A stretch of 64,000 nt of DNA from the NCBI GenBank assembly GCA_036004405.1, contig DASYRM010000195.1:1-64000 (forward strand), given 5' to 3'. The translations under genes and the position numbers were made by a program. This DNA is from DASYRM01 sp036004405 (GTDB lineage: Bacteria; Acidobacteriota; Vicinamibacteria; Vicinamibacterales; UBA2999). The notes below the pieces were generated by a model. That model was given only the letters and a program-made list of their open reading frames with translations, did no database searches and was not told the DNA's origin. This document shows, piece by piece, positions 60,505 through 64,000 of this stretch (the stretch's first letter is position 1; each line of letters begins with the position of its first letter).

Positions 60505-61650
60505 TCAGAAGGTCTTGCGCGCCACCCACTCCCGCAGCAGCGAGTCGACGACGACGTAGCGTGGGCCTTCTTTCAGGAGCAGATCCTGTTTCAGCAGCGC
60601 GGCCAGCGAGGTCTGGATGCTGGACGGGCCGCCGAGGCGATGGCGGCTGCGAGTATCGGCCGACAGCAGCTCGCGCCCGCCCTTGAGCACCACCGCGCGC
60701 AGTACGGCGCGCTGCGCCAGCGTCAGCCGCTGCCAGATCGCCTCGAACACGGTCTCCTGCTCGTTGAGCAGACGGCTCAGCGTGGCGTGCAGATGCTCGA
60801 GCCCCGCCCGGCGCCCCCCCACGCCGCGCACGTCGTCCCAGGCTTCGTGCGCCAGCCGCTGCACGTCGTAGGGCAGGTTGCCCGCCAGGTCTACGATGGC
60901 GGTGCCCAGCCCGGGTTCCGGCTTGATGCCGCTCTTGGTGAAACGCCGTTCGATGAACGCGGCGAAGACATCGGCCGGGATCTTCTGGAGCCGGATCACC
61001 GGCCCCGCTTTGTAGAACGGGCGGCGCGGTCCGATCATCTTCTCCATCAGGCTCGGCTCGGAGCCTGCGAAGACGTAGCCCACCTGGCGCTGGTGCTGGG
61101 CCGCGGCGCGCAGGGCGTGCTCGACGCTGCCGCCGTTGAACGCTTCGATGGCCTGGAACTCGTCGAGCGCCACGATGACGGGCCGCTTGCGCGCCGCCGC
61201 CACCTGCCCCGGCATCGCGAAGATCTCGTTGGCCAGCCGGTTGACGTCGCGGTCGCTGCGCACCAGCGGAAACGCCACCGACACGCGGCCGAGACCGCTG
61301 TCCTTGGGTTCGTAGCGCAGTTCGGGCCGCGTGCTCTGAATGGCCGTGGCGAGCCAGCTGCGGGCCCGATCCCACTTGGTCTCGAGCGACGCCAGCGCGC
61401 GGGCGTAGCCCTCGAGGAACGCCAGGTAGGAGCTGTAGCTGCTGACCGTGACCTCCACCGTCAGCGCGCCGCGCCGCTCGAGGCCGTGGAGCGCCTGACG
61501 GACGAGCGAGGACTTGCCGTAGCGCCGGGGCGAGATGAGGAACACCTTCTGGCCGCCGGCCAGATCGCCGATCAGCCGGTCGAGCTCCACCTCGCGGTCG
61601 ACGAAGGCGTCACCGGGCACGACCTCGCCGTAGACGAACGGGTTTGGCAT
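60505..61650 (-). CDS. ATP-binding protein, archaeal-ATPase/AAA-like
   Basis: The 381-residue protein begins PNPFVYGEVVPGDAFVDREV, has Walker A in SPRRYGKSSLVRQAL near 40, Walker B in RPVIVALDEFQAIEAF near 155, and a C-terminal winged-helix-like part (LTLAQRAVLRAVVLKGGREL). It matches the STAND-like family called archaeal ATPases, also widespread in bacteria, which often work with a sensor or effector. Context shows no obvious partner; it may be in operon with the UMF1 transporter. Confidence 0.85.
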   Translation of the reverse strand: MPNPFVYGEVVPGDAFVDREVELDRLIGDLAGGQKVFLISPRRYGKSSLVRQALHGLERRGALTVEVTVSSYSSYLAFLEGYARALASLETKWDRARSWLATAIQSTRPELRYEPKDSGLGRVSVAFPLVRSDRDVNRLANEIFAMPGQVAAARKRPVIVALDEFQAIEAFNGGSVEHALRAAAQHQRQVGYVFAGSEPSLMEKMIGPRRPFYKAGPVIRLQKIPADVFAAFIERRFTKSGIKPEPGLGTAIVDLAGNLPYDVQRLAHEAWDDVRGVGGRRAGLEHLHATLSRLLNEQETVFEAIWQRLTLAQRAVLRAVVLKGGRELLSADTRSRHRLGGPSSIQTSLAALLKQDLLLKEGPRYVVVDSLLREWVARKTF

Positions 61651-61655
61651 CGGGT

Positions 61656-61684
61656 GTAGAGGGCGGTCTTCAGGAAGACCGCCC
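61656..61684. repeat. GTAG palindromic element
   Basis: GTAGA then GGGCGGTCTTC and GAAGACCGCCC, an 11-bp perfect stem with AG in the loop. It lies six bases upstream of the ATPase gene start, between two genes on the minus strand. Confidence 0.88.
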
Positions 61685-61720
61685 GGGCCGTTACGCTGGT
61701 GAACGTAATGACTACGCTAC

Positions 61721-62725
61721 TTAACGTAACAGAGCCGGGGCCCCGGCGGCAACCGCCGCGCTCGCGTCCTGCAGCCGGGCCAGCCACGCGTCGCGCTGCG
61801 GCACCCGCGCGGGATTGAAGTCCAGGTCGAAGAACAGCGCGCGGATAACCGCGATCTGCGCCGCCGGTGGCACGGCGGCGGCGAGCCGATCGAACCGCGC
61901 CTCGTCGTCGAACGCGCGCGCGTAGAGCGCATAGACGGCGTTGCGGATCGCCGGCTCGACCGGCTCCTGGTTCTTCACCATGTCGGCGACGGTAGCGAGA
62001 AACGCGGCTTGGCCGGCGCCGCTGCCGCCCAGTTGCAGCGCGGCCAGCTGCAGGCTGCGAACGTAGGGCCTGGCGCGGCCCGACGCCAGCCCGGCGTCGA
62101 AGTGCGCCGTGGCCTCGTCGAGCGGGCGGCGCTTCCAGGCGAGCCAATGCCCCCAGTGCGCGTGGGCATACGGATTCGACGGGTCCGCGTCGAGCGCCTC
62201 ACGGTAGAACGCGGCCGGGTCCTGGGCGTCGGCGCCGCCGTCGCGCGATTTCAGGAAGTGCGTCCAGCCGGCGTGCGCCAGCAGGTCGGCCTTGCGCCGC
62301 CCAGCCGATGTGGCCGCGCCTTCCGTCAGGGTGGGAAGCAGCGGATCGACCGCATCCGAGAAGCGTGCGCCGCCTGCCGCCGACGCGCGCTCGATCCACG
62401 TCATCGCCAGGTCCTGTTGCGCGGTCCGAACCGCCTGGCGTTCAGCCTCGGGCGGGCTGGCCAGCCGGGCCAGGTAGCTGCCTTGATCCGCGGTGACCGC
62501 GGCGCGCTCGAGGCTGGCCCAGGCGTCCTGATAGGCGCCCGCGCGCTGCTGCCGATCGGCCATCGCCTGCAGCTCGCCGACCTGCCGCTGGCGATCGCGG
62601 ACCTCGGCGAACACTTTCGAGGCCTGGTTGAGCAGGAGGAGCAGGGACAGCAGGGCCGTGACCACTCCAACCCACTTGAGCGGTGTGTCGACGAACCGGC
62701 CCGTCGATCCGGGCGATGTGCGCAT
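61721..62725 (-). CDS. Membrane-anchored TPR-like protein
   Basis: The 334-residue protein has a short cytoplasmic start, one membrane helix (PLKWVGVVTALLSLLLLLNQ), a short coiled coil (VRDRQRQVGELQAMADRQQ), and helical TPR-like repeats (AYQDAWASLERAAVTADQGS, ALDADPSNPYAHAHWGHWLA). No catalytic motif is seen. It likely scaffolds proteins at the membrane. It is followed by the ATPase gene in the same orientation. Confidence 0.75.
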   Translation of the reverse strand: MRTSPGSTGRFVDTPLKWVGVVTALLSLLLLLNQASKVFAEVRDRQRQVGELQAMADRQQRAGAYQDAWASLERAAVTADQGSYLARLASPPEAERQAVRTAQQDLAMTWIERASAAGGARFSDAVDPLLPTLTEGAATSAGRRKADLLAHAGWTHFLKSRDGGADAQDPAAFYREALDADPSNPYAHAHWGHWLAWKRRPLDEATAHFDAGLASGRARPYVRSLQLAALQLGGSGAGQAAFLATVADMVKNQEPVEPAIRNAVYALYARAFDDEARFDRLAAAVPPAAQIAVIRALFFDLDFNPARVPQRDAWLARLQDASAAVAAGAPALLR

Positions 62726-62845
62726 GCGCGGGCTCGGGGGAGAGCCATCCGCATTCTAGAGCCATCTCGCTTTGTACTCGGATGCCGTGTTCTGGCCCGC
62801 TCCGTGTTCTCTTCAGAACAGACACCGGCGCGGATCTCCGGTCTG

Positions 62846-63184
62846 ATGAGCATGATGACCGCTGCTCAACTGCTCGATGCCCGCATGCTGATTCCTGGCG
62901 CGTTCGAACTGAACGCCCCGCCCCACCGCGCCGCTCGACCCGCGCGCCTGGTGCCGGCCGCTTCATTTCAGGAAGCAGGCGCCACCCCCGCGACCGTGGC
63001 CACGTCTCATGTGGTTGCCGCACCGGCGCGGCCGACCACTCGCCTCGGGTACGCCGCCGCCATCGTGAGTGATCTCGCCCTGATCACAGGCATCATTTTT
63101 GGCGTCGCGTTGATACCCGCACTGGCGATCTGGGGCGTCGGGGCCGCAGCCGCCTTCATCCTGGAAACGCTCGGTCGCCACTGA
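62846..63184 (+). CDS. Small membrane protein of unknown function
   Basis: The 112-residue frame has an Ala/Pro-rich N-terminal half (LDARMLIPGAFELNAPPHRA) and two hydrophobic helices at the end (AAIVSDLALITGIIFGVALI and ALAIWGVGAAAAFILETL). It is divergent from the TPR gene and precedes a histidine kinase gene. Start ATG 62846 lacks a strong ribosome site; ATG 62852 and 62855 are alternatives. The hydrophobic end makes it likely to be real, but no family is recognised. Confidence 0.5.
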   Translation: MSMMTAAQLLDARMLIPGAFELNAPPHRAARPARLVPAASFQEAGATPATVATSHVVAAPARPTTRLGYAAAIVSDLALITGIIFGVALIPALAIWGVGAAAAFILETLGRH

Positions 63185-63302
63185 CCGCGCGGCTCGGCCG
63201 ATTCGGGCCGCTGACCGGGGCTGGGGTGTGCGTTTCGGAACAGCGGCTGGGCTTTGATCGGCGGATGATAGCCCGTCGTTCCTCTCTCCTCAGTACCCAC
63301 CT

Positions 63303-64000
63303 ATGACCAGCAATTCTCTTGCAAGCGACAGTCTCCTCGGCAGCCGTCACGCGCACGCGTTCCTCGTCCATGAGGTCCGGAATCTGGTGAACGTGGCGAT
63401 CCTCTCGTTCGAGGTCCTCAAGACCACCGGTGCCGGCGTGGCAGGCGACAAAGGACAAGTACTCCGGCGGAGCCTCAACGACCTGCGCTCTCTGATCAAC
63501 CAGTCGCTGTCCGACGTGCGGACCGCGCACGGCCGTGATGGCCGTGACGCGATCGCAATCGAAGACTTCATCAATGAGATCGAAGCGGCCGCCACCCTCG
63601 AGGCGCAGGCCAAAGGGATCCGGCTCCTCGTGCCACCGGTCATGGACGGTCTCTTCGTCGAGGCGGATCGGAGCCAGCTCGGCGCCGCGCTGAGGAACCT
63701 CGTGCAGAATGCCGTCAAGTTCACCAGGCCGGGGACGACAGTCGATCTGCGTGTCAGGCCCAGTGCGGACCGCGTGCGCATCGAGGTTCAGGACGAGTGC
63801 GGAGGCCTGCCAAGCGGATGCCCGGACGATCTCTTCCGGGCGTTCGAGCAGCGGGGCCACGACCGGTCCGGGCTTGGCCTGGGGCTCGCCTTCAGCCGCA
63901 AGGTCGTGGAGGCCAGCGGTGGCACCATCTCGGTACGAAATCTCCCGGGCCGCGGCTGCGTGTTTGCCATCGACCTGCCGCGCTCGGCCGGCTCAGCTAG
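63303..64000 (+). CDS. Soluble sensor histidine kinase (3' end outside window)
   Basis: At least 232 residues are encoded; the frame is open at the window edge. The H-box HAFLVHEVRNLVNVAILSFE puts the acceptor His near residue 23, followed by N-box LRNLVQNAVKF near 139, DECGGLPSG near 164 and GLGLGLAFSRKVVEASGG near 190. There is no membrane or sensor part before the H-box, so input must come from a partner. The H-box layout HEVRN resembles that of PrsK. A response regulator may follow outside the window. Confidence 0.88.
   Translation, partial: MTSNSLASDSLLGSRHAHAFLVHEVRNLVNVAILSFEVLKTTGAGVAGDKGQVLRRSLNDLRSLINQSLSDVRTAHGRDGRDAIAIEDFINEIEAAATLEAQAKGIRLLVPPVMDGLFVEADRSQLGAALRNLVQNAVKFTRPGTTVDLRVRPSADRVRIEVQDECGGLPSGCPDDLFRAFEQRGHDRSGLGLGLAFSRKVVEASGGTISVRNLPGRGCVFAIDLPRSAGSA

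Noticed and set aside
59180..61375. 731-codon frame covering the UMF1 transporter and part of the ATPase region
   Set aside because: Only the part after 60487 (toward 59180) is transporter; the rest is antiparallel-frame noise over the ATPase gene.

Overview
The window looks like a chromosomal piece of an Acidobacteriota genome, most likely class Vicinamibacteria (subdivision 6). This is an inference from high GC, an exosortase/PEP-CTERM system with PrsK/PrsR, bacillithiol genes (bshB, bshA), monomeric isocitrate dehydrogenase, DUF1800/DUF1501 pairs, tandem M61 peptidases and many short GC-rich palindromes with GTAG/CTAC ends. No rRNA, tRNA, CRISPR array, phage or transposase gene was seen.

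Layout. 1-9.6 kb is an exopolysaccharide and protein-sorting cluster: the end of an acyltransferase, a polyprenyl glycosylphosphotransferase, a WecB-type glycosyltransferase, a YdjM-TPR membrane protein, an exosortase, the PrsK/PrsR two-component pair, and two exported proteins with VPDSG-like sorting tails. One of the two has a clear sigma-54 promoter with an upstream dyad. This block has visibly lower GC and none of the palindromes. 9.7-15.1 kb encodes secreted proteins (GSDH-like lipoprotein, ScyD/ScyE-like protein, metallo-beta-lactamase-fold hydrolase, two paralogous exported proteins of unknown function). 15.15-15.72 kb holds remnants of two toxin-antitoxin modules. 15.7-22.4 kb has a sugar-nucleotide epimerase, ferrochelatase, a NUDT19-like Nudix hydrolase, RfbA/RfbC and Icd. 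22.4-34.1 kb has paired M61 peptidases, a sodium/solute symporter with a tiny partner, an asparaginase-domain protein, small stress-type proteins (VOC, YciI, DoxX, DinB), a canonical PEP-CTERM protein and an M16 peptidase pair. 34.2-40 kb has an ECF sigma/anti-sigma pair, envelope proteins, purEK and a CadC-like regulator. 40-46 kb has a penicillin acylase-family hydrolase and an FAD oxidoreductase-bshB-bshA operon. 46.5-50.8 kb has DUF1800/DUF1501 and a SigK/RskA-like pair. 51.8-59 kb is a TetR-controlled efflux operon (HlyD, ABC ATPase, TolC, ABC ATPase, two permeases). 59-64 kb has a UMF1 transporter coupled to a 46-residue coiled-coil microprotein, an ATPase, a TPR protein and the start of a histidine kinase.

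The most notable signal is a dispersed family of about 16 palindromic loci between 13.4 and 61.7 kb. Arm sequences differ between copies but pairing is mostly kept. Copies fill convergent gene junctions, provide the TAG stop codon of seven genes, lie inside two signal-peptide coding regions, and in one case have been duplicated together with flanking gene sequence. All products are predictions from sequence reading; no database search or folding calculation was run.
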